Shown here: positions 8,388 through 17,100 of the stretch, one piece after another | How positions within the stretch are numbered: position 1 is the stretch's first letter | How the letters are laid out: every line of letters begins with the position of its first letter | Assembly (NCBI RefSeq): GCF_019343455.1 | Contig: NZ_CP049362.1 | Location: 310,001 to 374,000, forward strand | Length of the DNA: 64,000 nucleotides | DNA from: Alcaligenes ammonioxydans | GTDB taxonomy: Bacteria; Pseudomonadota; Gammaproteobacteria; Burkholderiales; Burkholderiaceae_B | Direction: 5' to 3' | Translations under genes and position numbers: made by a program | Notes under the pieces: model-generated | Told to the model about the DNA's origin: nothing | Database searches by the model: none | The model's input: only the letters and a program-made list of their open reading frames with translations

Positions 8388-9173
8388 TCATCCTTTGTCC
8401 ATCAGGCTTTGGGTGGAGTCATGCCAACGCGTGCAGCGTTTGCGAACAAACTCGAACAGGGCGTCGCAGACAATGCCCAGTACGGCAAGCAGCATGATGA
8501 CGGCATACACGGTGGAGTACTGCGCCATATCCATGGAGGTGAACAGCAGATTGCCTATGCCTTCCTGGCGCGCGATCATCTCGGAGGACACCATCACGAT
8601 CAGCGCCATGACCACCCCCACGCGGCAGCCAATCATGACTTCAGGCAAGGAGGCGGGCAGCACGATCTTGCCCAGCCGCGCCAGCGGCCCCATGCCCATG
8701 GATTGGGCCACCCAGATCAGCTTGGGCTCGATACGGCTTGCGCCGTGATAGCTGTGATAGAGCAAGGGCAAGGACACCCCCAGCGCGATGACCAGAATTT
8801 TGGAAAAGTCACCCAGCCCGAACCACAGCATCAAAATCGGCATCAAGGCCGCTTTAGGCATGGGGTAGGCCAAGGCTACCAAGGGATAGAAGGCGGTATA
8901 GACCAGGCGACTGCGGCCCATGGCCAGACCCAGCGGTACTGCTACCAGCAGCGCCAGGGCGTAACCGGCAAACATGCGGCCTATCGATTGCAGGATAGCC
9001 GACCAGGCCATCGGGTCGCTGATCAGGGCCGGTACCTCATGCAGGGCTGCCCAGGGGCTGGGGAAAGAGTCCAGCCCCACCCAGCGGGCCAAGCCCGCCC
9101 AGACCAGCAGCACCAGGATGGCCGCCATGACCAGGCAGGCCCAGCGATGTTCATACCAGTGCTGGGGCGTCAT
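8388..9173 (-). CDS. NitT/TauT-type ABC permease 2
   Basis: 261-residue inner-membrane permease, clearly related to the next gene. It has six predicted spans and an EAA-type loop around 168-198 (AQSMGMGPLARLGKIVLPAS). The start overlaps the ATPase stop by four bases. Systems with two TauC-type permeases, one ATPase and one receptor are known for pyrimidine precursors and aromatic or aliphatic acids; the ligand here is open. Confidence 0.9.
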   Translation of the reverse strand: MTPQHWYEHRWACLVMAAILVLLVWAGLARWVGLDSFPSPWAALHEVPALISDPMAWSAILQSIGRMFAGYALALLVAVPLGLAMGRSRLVYTAFYPLVALAYPMPKAALMPILMLWFGLGDFSKILVIALGVSLPLLYHSYHGASRIEPKLIWVAQSMGMGPLARLGKIVLPASLPEVMIGCRVGVVMALIVMVSSEMIARQEGIGNLLFTSMDMAQYSTVYAVIMLLAVLGIVCDALFEFVRKRCTRWHDSTQSLMDKG

Positions 9174-9934
9174 GGATGGGCCTCCGCCATCAGGGATTGC
9201 TCCAGACGGATAATGGTTTCCTGATAGACCGGATTGCGTAGCAGTTCACTGCGGATACGGGGGCGGGGCAAGTCGATCTCCACCACCTCCTTGATGCGGC
9301 CGGGCGAGCCCGTCATGACAATGACGGTGTCGGACAGAAATACTGCCTCGTCCACGCCGTGCGTCACGAATACCACGGTATTGCGCAACTGCTCCCACAG
9401 ACTGAGCAGTTCCGTTTGCAGGGTGACGCGGGTGTGGGCATCCAGTGCCCCGAAGGGCTCATCCATCAGCAGGATGTCCGGCTCATAGGCCAGGGTGCGG
9501 GCGATGGCTGCGCGCTGACGCATGCCGCCGGACAGTTCACGCGGATAAAAGGAGGCGTATGGCCCCAGCTTGACTTTGTCCAGCCATTCGCTGGCACGCT
9601 GTTCGGCCTGCGCCTTGGGCATGCCTTGCTCACGCATGCCGTAGGCCACGTTTCCCAGGACGGTTTTCCAGGGAAACAGCGCGTACTCCTGAAACACCGG
9701 GCCGCGGTCCGGGCCCGGGCCGGTAATGGGCTTGCCCTTGACGCGAATCTGTCCGCTGGAGCAGGACTCAAAGCCCCCCAACATATAGAGCAGAGTGCTT
9801 TTGCCACAACCGCTGGGGCCCAGAATAGAAACAAAACGCCCTGCCGGAATGCTCAGGGCGATGTCCTGCAGGGCGGTGTGGCTGCGGCCCTGCCGGGTGT
9901 TGAAGGTTTTGCCGACACCATCCAGTTCAATCAT
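9170..9934 (-). CDS. NitT/TauT-type ABC ATPase
   Basis: 254-residue ATPase of the SsuB/TauB family. Walker A GPSGCGKST is at 39-47, the Q-loop FQEYALFPWK at 81-90, the signature LSGGM at 134-138 and Walker B ILLMDEP at 154-160. The start overlaps the receptor stop (ATGA). It powers the two permeases downstream. Confidence 0.93.
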   Translation of the reverse strand: MIELDGVGKTFNTRQGRSHTALQDIALSIPAGRFVSILGPSGCGKSTLLYMLGGFESCSSGQIRVKGKPITGPGPDRGPVFQEYALFPWKTVLGNVAYGMREQGMPKAQAEQRASEWLDKVKLGPYASFYPRELSGGMRQRAAIARTLAYEPDILLMDEPFGALDAHTRVTLQTELLSLWEQLRNTVVFVTHGVDEAVFLSDTVIVMTGSPGRIKEVVEIDLPRPRIRSELLRNPVYQETIIRLEQSLMAEAHP

Positions 9935-10905
9935 GGTGTTGCCTCGCGTAAATCAGCCCGGTAGAAGTCCTGCACGTTCAGCGCTTTTTTCAGGAAGCCG
10001 GCCTGGTGATAGCGATCGTAGGTCCCCTGAATCGATTCCAGATTGGGCTGCATGTCCGGGACACGTGCAAAGTCCTGGTCGGTGAACAGGTACTGCGCCA
10101 GCAGGTCCTTGGGCGCACGGGTGATCTGGGCGGTTACATCCACCGCCAGTGAGGGATCTTTGCTGAGCATGCCCATGGCCGCTTTCAAATCCTGCACGTA
10201 GGCACGTACCACTTCGGGGGTGGCGTCGCTATAGGCTTTGCTGCAGGCTTCGAAAATCTGTACGGATGGGCTGGCCACTTCGGACAGGGAAAACAGCTTG
10301 CGCAAGCCACCTTTCTTCTCGTTCAGCAGGGCAAAGGGCTGGGCCATGGGACCGGCATCAATGCGGCCGCTGCGAATGGCGTCGGCGGCAGGCGGAAAGC
10401 CCGTTTCAACGATTTTCACGTCCTTGTCCGGGTCAATGCCGTTCTGACGCAGCCACAGCAGCATGTCAAAGTACACGCCCGCCCCGTAGGCATTGGTGCC
10501 GATGACCTTGCCTTTCAGGTCCGCCGCGGTCTTGATCGGGCTGTCGTCCTTCACGGCCCAGTAGACGGAGAAGTGATCATCGTCCGAGTGCACGTGCTGG
10601 GCCACGATATAGGCTTCCAGACCGCTTTCAATCGCACCATTGGCCAGCGACATGGGGGCCATGGTGGAACATTCCAGCACACCGGCCCGCATGGCTTGCA
10701 CCATGGGGGAGGTGCCCTGGAACTGTGTCCACTGGATCTGGTATTTTTTGCCTAATTGTGGAAACAGCTCGGGGCGCTTGGCCATCAGATACTTGGCTTC
10801 CTCGCCCGGAATGGTCCAGCCTACCCGTAGGGTGGGGACTTCCTGAGCCTGGCTCAGACCATGACAGCTCATCAGGGCAAACAGCAAGGCAGCGGTTTTT
10901 TTCAT
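9931..10905 (-). CDS. NitT/TauT-type periplasmic binding protein
   Basis: 324-residue solute receptor (NMT1/SsuA-like fold) beginning with a clear Sec signal peptide, MKKTAALLFALMSCHGLSQA. The mature protein starts near QEVPTLRVGWTIPGEEAKY and contains the PMVQAMRAGVLECSTMAPMS loop that forms the ligand cleft. The start is debatable. This ATG has no strong Shine-Dalgarno, whereas an in-frame ATG at 10983 overlaps the previous stop and has AGGAG eight bases upstream, but it would put 26 hydrophilic residues ahead of the signal peptide. Its operon partners, an opine dehydrogenase homologue and a hydroxyacyl-CoA dehydrogenase, suggest an opine-like or acyl-amino-acid ligand. Confidence 0.87.
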   Translation of the reverse strand: MKKTAALLFALMSCHGLSQAQEVPTLRVGWTIPGEEAKYLMAKRPELFPQLGKKYQIQWTQFQGTSPMVQAMRAGVLECSTMAPMSLANGAIESGLEAYIVAQHVHSDDDHFSVYWAVKDDSPIKTAADLKGKVIGTNAYGAGVYFDMLLWLRQNGIDPDKDVKIVETGFPPAADAIRSGRIDAGPMAQPFALLNEKKGGLRKLFSLSEVASPSVQIFEACSKAYSDATPEVVRAYVQDLKAAMGMLSKDPSLAVDVTAQITRAPKDLLAQYLFTDQDFARVPDMQPNLESIQGTYDRYHQAGFLKKALNVQDFYRADLREATP

Positions 10906-10925
10906 CGTCGGGCTGCCCCAGGATG

Positions 10926-10946
10926 AAAAGCGCCCTCCTGGAGGGC
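10926..10946 (-). other. Terminator-like hairpin inside the operon
   Basis: Minus-strand GCCCTC-CAG-GAGGGC followed by GCTTTTC, lying between the dehydrogenase stop and the receptor start. It could be a weak attenuator setting transporter levels, or could protect mRNA ends. It also lies within the possible longer form of the receptor gene. Confidence 0.4.
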
Positions 10947-10979
10947 AGCAAGCCGAAGGCGCAGCGTGGGAGTCTTTTT

Positions 10980-11996
10980 TCATTCCTGTGTCTCCTTGGC
11001 AAAGTGCTCGGCGTGGGCGGGGGCCAGGCCGATGTGATCCAGCATGCCCAGTACGCGGGCCAGCACGTCGCGTCGATAGGCGGGCTGCTGGTCCACTGGG
11101 TACTCGTGAAAGCCCTGTCCGCTGCGCAGACCGTTGCGTCCACTTTCCATATAACGGGTGATGATGTCGGGAACGGCGTAGCGCTCCGGGTCCAGGTTCT
11201 GCGACAGGTACTGGCCGGCGTGGTACAGAATGTCGTTGCCGCCATAGTCGATGAACTCGAGCACGCCGATGCTGGCAAAGCGGAAACCCAGACCGTAGCG
11301 GGTGGCTTTATCAATATCGGCGGCGCTGGCCACGCCTTCCTCAACCATGCGGGCCGCCTCATTCATGATGAGGGTCTGCAGGCGTGGCACGATGAAGCCG
11401 GGATGGCAGCCGCAGACCACGGGGACTTTCCCGATGGACTCCAGATTGCTTTGCAGACGGCTCAAGGTCTGTTCGCTGGTGCCGGGGTGGGCACTGATTT
11501 CCACCAGAGGAATCAGGAATGCCGGGTTGAGCCAGTGGGCATTGAGAAAACGCTCGGGGTGACTGAGCATGGGGGCCAGGTCGGAGGCCAGCATGGTGGA
11601 GGTCGTGGAGGCGATCAGCGCCTCGGGCCGGGCCAGTTCGCCAATGCGGCCCAGTGCGTCAGCCTTGGCCTCGCGGGTTTCGGGCACGCCTTCGTAAATC
11701 AGGTCTGCCTGGCCCAGCACCTGGGCCGCGTCGTTTAACGGGGCGATGCTGATGCAGGCCAGATAGTCGTCAATCTGCTGGGCTGCGAACATGCCCAGCT
11801 CGGCCAACTGCTCCAGCGTGGCGCCTAACTCCTGGCGTATGTCGGCTTCCAGACGGGTGCGATCAGCAGGCTGACGGGGTTTGAAGTCCAGCAAGGTCAC
11901 GGCGTGGCCGCGCAGCGCATAGGCCAGGGCAATGCCCCGCCCCATGCGACCTGCGCCCACCGCAACGATACTTTTGATCGGGGCGGGCGCGTTCAT
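10980..11996 (-). CDS. 3-hydroxyacyl-CoA dehydrogenase family protein
   Basis: 338-residue NAD-dependent dehydrogenase of the 3-hydroxybutyryl-CoA dehydrogenase / L-gulonate or carnitine dehydrogenase family. The Rossmann motif GAGRMGRG is at 14-21 and the STTSTM segment at 130-135; the catalytic His is at about 154 in HWLNPAF, equivalent to HFFNP in the family. Its C-terminal 3HCDH domain includes GFRFASIGVLEFIDYGG. The start at 11996 overlaps the opine dehydrogenase stop by four bases. It oxidises a 3-hydroxy acid or its CoA ester; the short form and the neighbours fit an unusual hydroxy-acid substrate better than ordinary beta-oxidation. Confidence 0.87.
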   Translation of the reverse strand: MNAPAPIKSIVAVGAGRMGRGIALAYALRGHAVTLLDFKPRQPADRTRLEADIRQELGATLEQLAELGMFAAQQIDDYLACISIAPLNDAAQVLGQADLIYEGVPETREAKADALGRIGELARPEALIASTTSTMLASDLAPMLSHPERFLNAHWLNPAFLIPLVEISAHPGTSEQTLSRLQSNLESIGKVPVVCGCHPGFIVPRLQTLIMNEAARMVEEGVASAADIDKATRYGLGFRFASIGVLEFIDYGGNDILYHAGQYLSQNLDPERYAVPDIITRYMESGRNGLRSGQGFHEYPVDQQPAYRRDVLARVLGMLDHIGLAPAHAEHFAKETQE

Positions 11997-13078
11997 CAGG
12001 CTCTCCCGGCGTGCAGCATGGCTTGCAGTTGTTCGCGGTTCATCGTGTCCAGACCCAGGCTGGCCAGGGTGCGCCGGCCTTGACGCAGGTCTTCGCCCAC
12101 GATGGCTCCGGCAATGGCCAGCAAGCCTTTGGTGACGGGGGCGTCCACACCGGCCCAATCGGCGACGGACGCAAAGAACGCCAGGCCCAGCATGGTGTCT
12201 TCCCGCATGTAGCGGTGCTCTTGCAGGTCGATCTTCTCGCGCCAGTCGCCGCTTTTCACCAGCTTGGAGTGCGAGGAACGGTCGCCATACATCCACTGAT
12301 CGTTCTCGTAATGGTCAGACAGAGGGAAATGCGGGGCACCGTAGCCCAGCGCTTCACGAATGCGCATGCGCTCATTGTCCAGTTGCGTTGTTACCGCGCG
12401 CACCGAGGGCTGGGTGCCTTCGTTGTGGATATCCCAGGCCGGGAAATGCTCCAGCGGGCCGGCATTCATCATGATCAGTGGCGGGTGGATGATGGGGCCG
12501 GCATTCATCAGCGCGCCGGACAGGGCATCTTCGCAGCGCTCCACGCTGGGGAACACCTTGCCAATCACCGCCAGGGCGTGGTCGGTATTGCGGGCTGGGT
12601 AGACGCCGGTAGGCAAGCGGGTGGCGCGGGTAGTGATGTTGATGACGGTATCGCCATGCTTGCGGGCCAGCCAGGGCAGCGTGCCGGTTTCCGCCCAGCT
12701 GACATCGGCCTTGTTGCCGGTGCCGCGCACGATCTCGCTCATGATGAAAGAGCCAAACGTGCCGGGGGGCAGGAACACCACCTGGCCGTCTGTCAGGTGC
12801 GGAGCCATGGCGCGGGCAATATCTTCCTGGGCGATCGCAGGTGACGGGATCAGCACCAGATCGGCACCGGCGATGGCCTCGCCAATATCGGCGCAGATCT
12901 TGGCAATGGGGATTTCACGCTCGCCTGCTTCGTCTTTCAGCGTCATGACCGGACGGTCCAGCAAGGGCTGCAACTGAGCCGTATCCCGACGCCACAAACG
13001 GACCTCGTGACCCTGTTCGCTCAAGTCGGCTGCTGCCGCGTAACAACCGTGTCCGCCACCTAATACCGCTACCTTCAT
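11996..13078 (-). CDS. NAD/NADP octopine/nopaline dehydrogenase family protein
   Basis: 360-residue protein with an N-terminal Rossmann fold (VLGGGHGCYAAAADLSEQGH, 5-24) and the C-terminal opine dehydrogenase domain, including NAGPIIHPP (192-200) with the catalytic His at 198. These enzymes reversibly join or cleave an amino acid and a 2-oxo acid with NAD(P)H, or act as dehydrogenases on similar N-substituted amino acids. The start at 13078 has GGGAGA about nine bases upstream. First gene of a six-gene operon that also encodes a hydroxyacyl-CoA dehydrogenase and a complete importer, so a catabolic role on an imported compound is likelier than synthesis of an exported opophore metallophore. 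Confidence 0.85.
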   Translation of the reverse strand: MKVAVLGGGHGCYAAAADLSEQGHEVRLWRRDTAQLQPLLDRPVMTLKDEAGEREIPIAKICADIGEAIAGADLVLIPSPAIAQEDIARAMAPHLTDGQVVFLPPGTFGSFIMSEIVRGTGNKADVSWAETGTLPWLARKHGDTVINITTRATRLPTGVYPARNTDHALAVIGKVFPSVERCEDALSGALMNAGPIIHPPLIMMNAGPLEHFPAWDIHNEGTQPSVRAVTTQLDNERMRIREALGYGAPHFPLSDHYENDQWMYGDRSSHSKLVKSGDWREKIDLQEHRYMREDTMLGLAFFASVADWAGVDAPVTKGLLAIAGAIVGEDLRQGRRTLASLGLDTMNREQLQAMLHAGRA

Positions 13079-13108
13079 AATCTGTCTCCCATCTCTTTTG
13101 TAATTTCT

Positions 13109-13120
13109 ATGCACTTGCAT
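13109..13120 (-). promoter_or_regulatory. Short inverted repeat in the opine operon promoter
   Basis: ATGCA-CT-TGCAT lies 31-42 bases before the opine dehydrogenase start, next to an AT-rich TATTTATAT that could be the -10. It may be an operator, but the arms are only five bases. Confidence 0.3.
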
Positions 13121-13242
13121 ATAAATACAGACTAAAAGAAGTTGAGGCCTAAAACAAGGGGAGAAATGGGGGGAGTTACCCTAGGGCGGGAAAACTTGGA
13201 TATGAAGTGAAAACGCGCGTCCTGCGCGCCGGGAGAACACGG

Positions 13243-14022
13243 CTAAGCCGCGCCACAAGCCAGTTCCAGGGCTCGCAAGGTGGCTTGTGCCAGAACGTGG
13301 CCGTGGCCGGCGCCGGGCAGAACATGCAGATTCGCCTGCATGCCTTGGGCTTGCAAGTGCGCTTGGAGTTGTCGCATGGTGGGCAGGGTAGGTACACCAT
13401 TTTTGCGTCCTTCCGGGCCCGCTGCCTGAGCGCTCAGCGGATACCAGGCCTCGGAGGCACCGGCCAGAATATCCACCTGTACCGGCTTGCCCAATTGCTC
13501 CAGCAAAGTCCAGATCAGGGGATCGCGCCACCACAAGGACGGACTGGCGCACAGATAATGATGGATGGGCAGGCTCTGTTGACTAAGGGCGTACAGCACG
13601 AACAGACCCGCGTAGGAGTGGCCGTACAGGCTGATACGGGCACGGGTCAGTGCGGGCGCTACTCCTTGGGCCAAGGCCAGAGCCCTGCGCACTTGTTCGA
13701 TCATGGCGGGTGCGCCACCGGCTTGCCACTCGGGAACGCGCGGATCTTCCCATAAGCCGCCGTCCGGGCCGGGCGGGGTGTAGTCCAGTGCGCGGTAACG
13801 GGTGATCTGATCGCGATCGCCTTGATAGCCCAGCGACAGAATCGCGCAGCGCTGCAAGGCGGGGTGGCCGCTTTCTTCCAGCAGTGGCAAGGTCCACTGA
13901 CCATCAAGCAGGCACAGCACAGGCAGAGGGCCTTGTGCAGGCTTTCCGTCCGGCAGGCGCAACAGGACGTGATGGGGATGGCCGCCCGTGGGGGGCAGCT
14001 CCAGTGGAATCAGGCGCGACAT
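13243..14022 (-). CDS. Siderophore-type alpha/beta-hydrolase esterase (IroE/Fes-like)
   Basis: 259-residue cytoplasmic or periplasm-facing esterase of the putative esterase (PF00756-like) family without a clear signal peptide. The nucleophile Ser136 lies in LYGHSYAG, ASPSLWW follows as in ferric-enterobactin esterases, and His240 or His242 in PGAGHGH is the likely triad base. It is the last gene of the siderophore ABC operon, six bases after the binding protein. It probably hydrolyses the imported ferric siderophore, or an ester-linked precursor, to release iron. A second related esterase begins at 17101. Confidence 0.83.
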   Translation of the reverse strand: MSRLIPLELPPTGGHPHHVLLRLPDGKPAQGPLPVLCLLDGQWTLPLLEESGHPALQRCAILSLGYQGDRDQITRYRALDYTPPGPDGGLWEDPRVPEWQAGGAPAMIEQVRRALALAQGVAPALTRARISLYGHSYAGLFVLYALSQQSLPIHHYLCASPSLWWRDPLIWTLLEQLGKPVQVDILAGASEAWYPLSAQAAGPEGRKNGVPTLPTMRQLQAHLQAQGMQANLHVLPGAGHGHVLAQATLRALELACGAA

Positions 14023-14028
14023 GAAGGT

Positions 14029-15162
14029 TTAGGACGCGGGCTTTAGATCAATCATGTAAGTGCCTTCCATGGGCACGGTCAGAAAGCGCTGGTTTACTTC
14101 TTCCAGCGTTTTCAGGGCCGACACCCCTTCAAAGCGATCTGGATGAATCCAGCCTGCCAAGGCTTCGATGAAAATCATATGCAAGGGGGAGTCGTTGAAA
14201 GCGTGCCAGATACCGTGGCTGTTGCCGCTGCGCACGGCTGGCAAGGCCTGCAGACGGTTGCCGTCAATGATGGCCTGCAGGCTTTGACGCGCCTGATCTT
14301 CACTGACGCCCGTGCCAATGGTCAGCCCGCCGGAGGTGCTGCGCTTGCCGGCGCCTGTGCCGGTGGCCACATAAACCATCGGGGCGCGGGAGTGGATGTA
14401 TTCAAAGTTCAGTTTGCCGGTAGCACTTTTGAGTACATCCGCGCCAATATTATGGCCGCCTGCATAGCGGATCATGTCGTTGAAGGTGCCGGCGCCAGGC
14501 GAGTTGCAGCAGTCCGTGCTGCCGGCATGCGCATGCACGAAAACGGGCGGGTGATCGTCTTGGGGCAGATCCGTCAGTCGCTGGGCAACACCCTGCATGT
14601 GTTCTTCGTAAAACTGGATGAATTCCTCAGTGCGCTCCTTCTCACCAACGGCGTAACCCAGGGCGCGCAGGCTGGGCACGGTGTTCTCCAGCGGATTGAC
14701 AAAGAAGTCGATGACAATGACGGGGACCTGGGCGGCGGTCAGACGCTGGATCAGGGCCGAGTCGCGCGTGTCCTGGCCGGGCGTCAGGCCGGCAAAGGCA
14801 GCGGTCAGCACCACAAGGTCGGGGCGCAGGGCCAGGGCTTGCTCTACCGAGAAGGTATCAGCCGTATGGCGTCCCACAACGGGGATGTTGGCCAGTTGAG
14901 GGTAGTGCTTCAGATAACGTTCATATTCGTTGGAAAAAGAGGTCTTGAACTCGTCCGACCAGCCCGCAATCAGCGTGGCCGGTTCGGGGTGAACCAGCGC
15001 CAGCACCGGAAAGTGTCGGGCCTGAGTCAGCACAATCCGTTTGGCCGGTCCGGGCAGGGTAACGGTACGGCCCATGACATCGGTGACTTCGATGGGCTGT
15101 GCGTTCGCCCCCAAGGGCAGGAGCAGGCACAGCGACAGCAGCAGGTGGCGCAGGATGTTCAT
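14029..15162 (-). CDS. Ferric siderophore ABC transporter binding protein
   Basis: 377-residue periplasmic receptor of the FecB/BtuF class (helical-backbone binding protein). It has the Sec signal MNILRHLLLSLCLLLPLGANA and the family start IEVTDVMGRTVTLPGPAKRI. The later segment HAHAGSTDCCNSPGAGTFND, with its Cys pair, is typical of a subset of this family. The start at 15162 has GGAG six bases upstream; the longer open frame belongs to another reading of the ATPase gene. Third gene of the operon starting at 17017. It is longer than classical FecB-like proteins (about 300), because of an extended C-terminal lobe. Confidence 0.9.
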   Translation of the reverse strand: MNILRHLLLSLCLLLPLGANAQPIEVTDVMGRTVTLPGPAKRIVLTQARHFPVLALVHPEPATLIAGWSDEFKTSFSNEYERYLKHYPQLANIPVVGRHTADTFSVEQALALRPDLVVLTAAFAGLTPGQDTRDSALIQRLTAAQVPVIVIDFFVNPLENTVPSLRALGYAVGEKERTEEFIQFYEEHMQGVAQRLTDLPQDDHPPVFVHAHAGSTDCCNSPGAGTFNDMIRYAGGHNIGADVLKSATGKLNFEYIHSRAPMVYVATGTGAGKRSTSGGLTIGTGVSEDQARQSLQAIIDGNRLQALPAVRSGNSHGIWHAFNDSPLHMIFIEALAGWIHPDRFEGVSALKTLEEVNQRFLTVPMEGTYMIDLKPAS

Positions 15163-15175
15163 GGATTCTCCGAAG

Positions 15176-15961
15176 TCACAGCACAGGCTCTTGCAGCCCG
15201 TCGATAATGATTTGCAAGGTACCTTGCGAGCAACTTTCCACGCGGGCGCGCACGCCATAGGCCTGGGCCAGCGAGTGGGGGGTAATCACCTTGGAAGGCT
15301 CACCTTGCGCCAGCAGGCCGCCGCCTTCAATCATCAGCGCGTAGTCGCTGTGGCGCAGGGCCACGTTCAGGTCATGCAGCACGATCAGGGTGATCAGATT
15401 GTTGTCGTGGGTTTCCTGGGCCAGCAGGTCCATGACATGGAACTGATAGTTCAAGTCCAGGGCGGACAGTGGCTCATCGAGCAGCAGCAAGGTGGGCTTG
15501 CGGATCAGGGCTTGCGCCAGACCGACCAGTTGTTTCTGGCCACCCGAGAGTTGGTCCAGATAGTGCATGGACAGGTGCGCAATACCCAGGCGCTGCAGGA
15601 TGTGCAGGATGTGTTCATGGTCCACGTCCCGCGCATGGCCACCGGGAGCCGAGGCATTGGCAGCCACCAGTACCGATTCAAAGACGCGCAGGTGAACCGA
15701 CGCGGGCAAGGACTGGGGCAGGTACACCACTTTTTGGGCCCGCTGCTCAAAGCTGACACCGCTCAGTTCCTGGCCATCGAGCAAGACCTCGCCCGTGGTG
15801 GGCTTGAGCAGTCCTGCCAAGGACTTGAGCAGGGTGGATTTGCCGCTGCCGTTAGGACCGAGCAGGGCCACAAGCTGACCAGCTTGCAAGGGCTTGATGG
15901 TCAGCCGGGATAGAATTTCGCGTTTGCCGTAGGATAGGCTCAGATCGTGGACTTCAAGCAT
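15176..15961 (-). CDS. Ferric siderophore ABC transporter ATPase (FecE/FhuC-like)
   Basis: 261-residue ATPase. Walker A GPNGSGKS is at 35-42, the Q-loop YLPQSLPA at 80-87, the signature LSGGQKQ at 138-144 and Walker B LLLLDEP at 158-164, with the switch His in VLHDLNVALRH. It is three bases downstream of the permease stop and 13 bases before the binding protein. It drives uptake through a permease homodimer. Confidence 0.94.
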   Translation of the reverse strand: MLEVHDLSLSYGKREILSRLTIKPLQAGQLVALLGPNGSGKSTLLKSLAGLLKPTTGEVLLDGQELSGVSFEQRAQKVVYLPQSLPASVHLRVFESVLVAANASAPGGHARDVDHEHILHILQRLGIAHLSMHYLDQLSGGQKQLVGLAQALIRKPTLLLLDEPLSALDLNYQFHVMDLLAQETHDNNLITLIVLHDLNVALRHSDYALMIEGGGLLAQGEPSKVITPHSLAQAYGVRARVESCSQGTLQIIIDGLQEPVL

Positions 15962-15964
15962 GGT

Positions 15965-17017
15965 TCACTTTATTTGGCGGCGCAGCACCACGCCCAGAAA
16001 GAAGGGCACACCCACCAGGGAGGTGACAATGCCGACCGGAATAATGATGCCGGGCACCATGTTTTTCGAGGCAATCGAGGCCAACGACAGAATCACTCCG
16101 CCCACCAGCGCGCTGCCGGGCAAGTAAAAACGGTGATCTTCACCAAACAGGCGGCGGGCAATATGCGGGGCAATCAGTCCCACAAAGCCGATGGTGCCTA
16201 CAAAGGACACGGCCAGCGCGGCCAGCAGACTGATGCGCAGCAGGGACACCAGACGCAGGCGCGAGACATTGATACCAAAGCTGGCGGCGCGGTCCTCTCC
16301 CAGACGTAGGGCGGTCAGTTTCCAGGTATCGCGCAGAGACAGCGGCAAAATCAGCGCAAACACCGCCAGCATGATACCGACCTTGCCCCAGGAGGAGCGC
16401 GACAGGCTGCCCATGGTCCAGAACACCAGCCCTTGCAGGGCTTCGGCGCTGGCCACAAACTGCACCAGCGAGACCAGCGCATTGAATGAGAACACCAGCG
16501 CAATCCCAAACAACACCAGATTGGCAGTGCTCATCGCCCCCCAGCGCGCCACCGCGTCAAGCAGCAAGGCCGAAAACAGGGCAAATACAAAAGCGTTGGC
16601 CGCAATGGTCCAGGCCTGGGGAACACCGGGCAGCGACAGGTCCAGCACGATGGCCAGGGAGGCGCCAAAGGCAGCCGCCGAGGAAATGCCCAGCGTGAAG
16701 GGACTGGCCAAGGGATTATTCAGAATGGTCTGCATTTCCGCGCCTGACAGGCCCAGGGCCAGGCCAATGGCCATGGCCATGAGTGCATAAGGCAGGCGGA
16801 TTTCCCAGACAATGACACGTGTGGTCGGATCGGACTGTTCCGGCTTGAACAGCGCGTGGCTGAGTTCGCCCAGGCTCAGGCCCGAGGGACCGAGCATGAA
16901 ATCGGCCACAATCGAGGCCATGATGATCAGGATCAGGGCGCCCACCAGCAGCCAGCGCCGCTTGAGGATGTGTTGATAGTCGGCCAGCGCCGTGGCCGGA
17001 ACAGCAGATGTGGACAT
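15965..17017 (-). CDS. Ferric siderophore ABC permease (FecCD family)
   Basis: 350-residue inner-membrane permease with about nine to ten spans. FecCD signatures include LALGLSGAEMQTILNNPLAS and FVGLIAPHIARRLFGEDHRF. Only one such permease is encoded, so it should work as a homodimer as in BtuC. The ATG at 17017 lacks a Shine-Dalgarno; an in-frame ATG at 17065 would cover the promoter TATACT and the Fur-box-like site and is rejected. First gene of a four-gene uptake and esterase operon. Confidence 0.92.
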   Translation of the reverse strand: MSTSAVPATALADYQHILKRRWLLVGALILIIMASIVADFMLGPSGLSLGELSHALFKPEQSDPTTRVIVWEIRLPYALMAMAIGLALGLSGAEMQTILNNPLASPFTLGISSAAAFGASLAIVLDLSLPGVPQAWTIAANAFVFALFSALLLDAVARWGAMSTANLVLFGIALVFSFNALVSLVQFVASAEALQGLVFWTMGSLSRSSWGKVGIMLAVFALILPLSLRDTWKLTALRLGEDRAASFGINVSRLRLVSLLRISLLAALAVSFVGTIGFVGLIAPHIARRLFGEDHRFYLPGSALVGGVILSLASIASKNMVPGIIIPVGIVTSLVGVPFFLGVVLRRQIK

Positions 17018-17027
17018 TAAGTTTCTG

Positions 17028-17043
17028 AATGAGAACCGTTTAC
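17028..17043. promoter_or_regulatory. Fur-box-like operator between divergent siderophore genes
   Basis: AATGAGAACCGTTTAC shares the nine-base half AATGAGAAC with the site before entE and is a moderate match to the Fur consensus. It lies between the leftward permease operon and the rightward esterase; AGTATAGT (17054-17061) just beyond it could serve as -10 on either strand. Confidence 0.55.
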
Positions 17044-17100
17044 GCAGAAAGAAAGTATAGTTCATCGGCTACGCTTTGGCGTCATCACCGCGACTCTTTT

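Noticed and set aside
17018..17065. Longer start for the siderophore permease
   Set aside because: It would place coding sequence over the Fur-box-like site and the likely -10.
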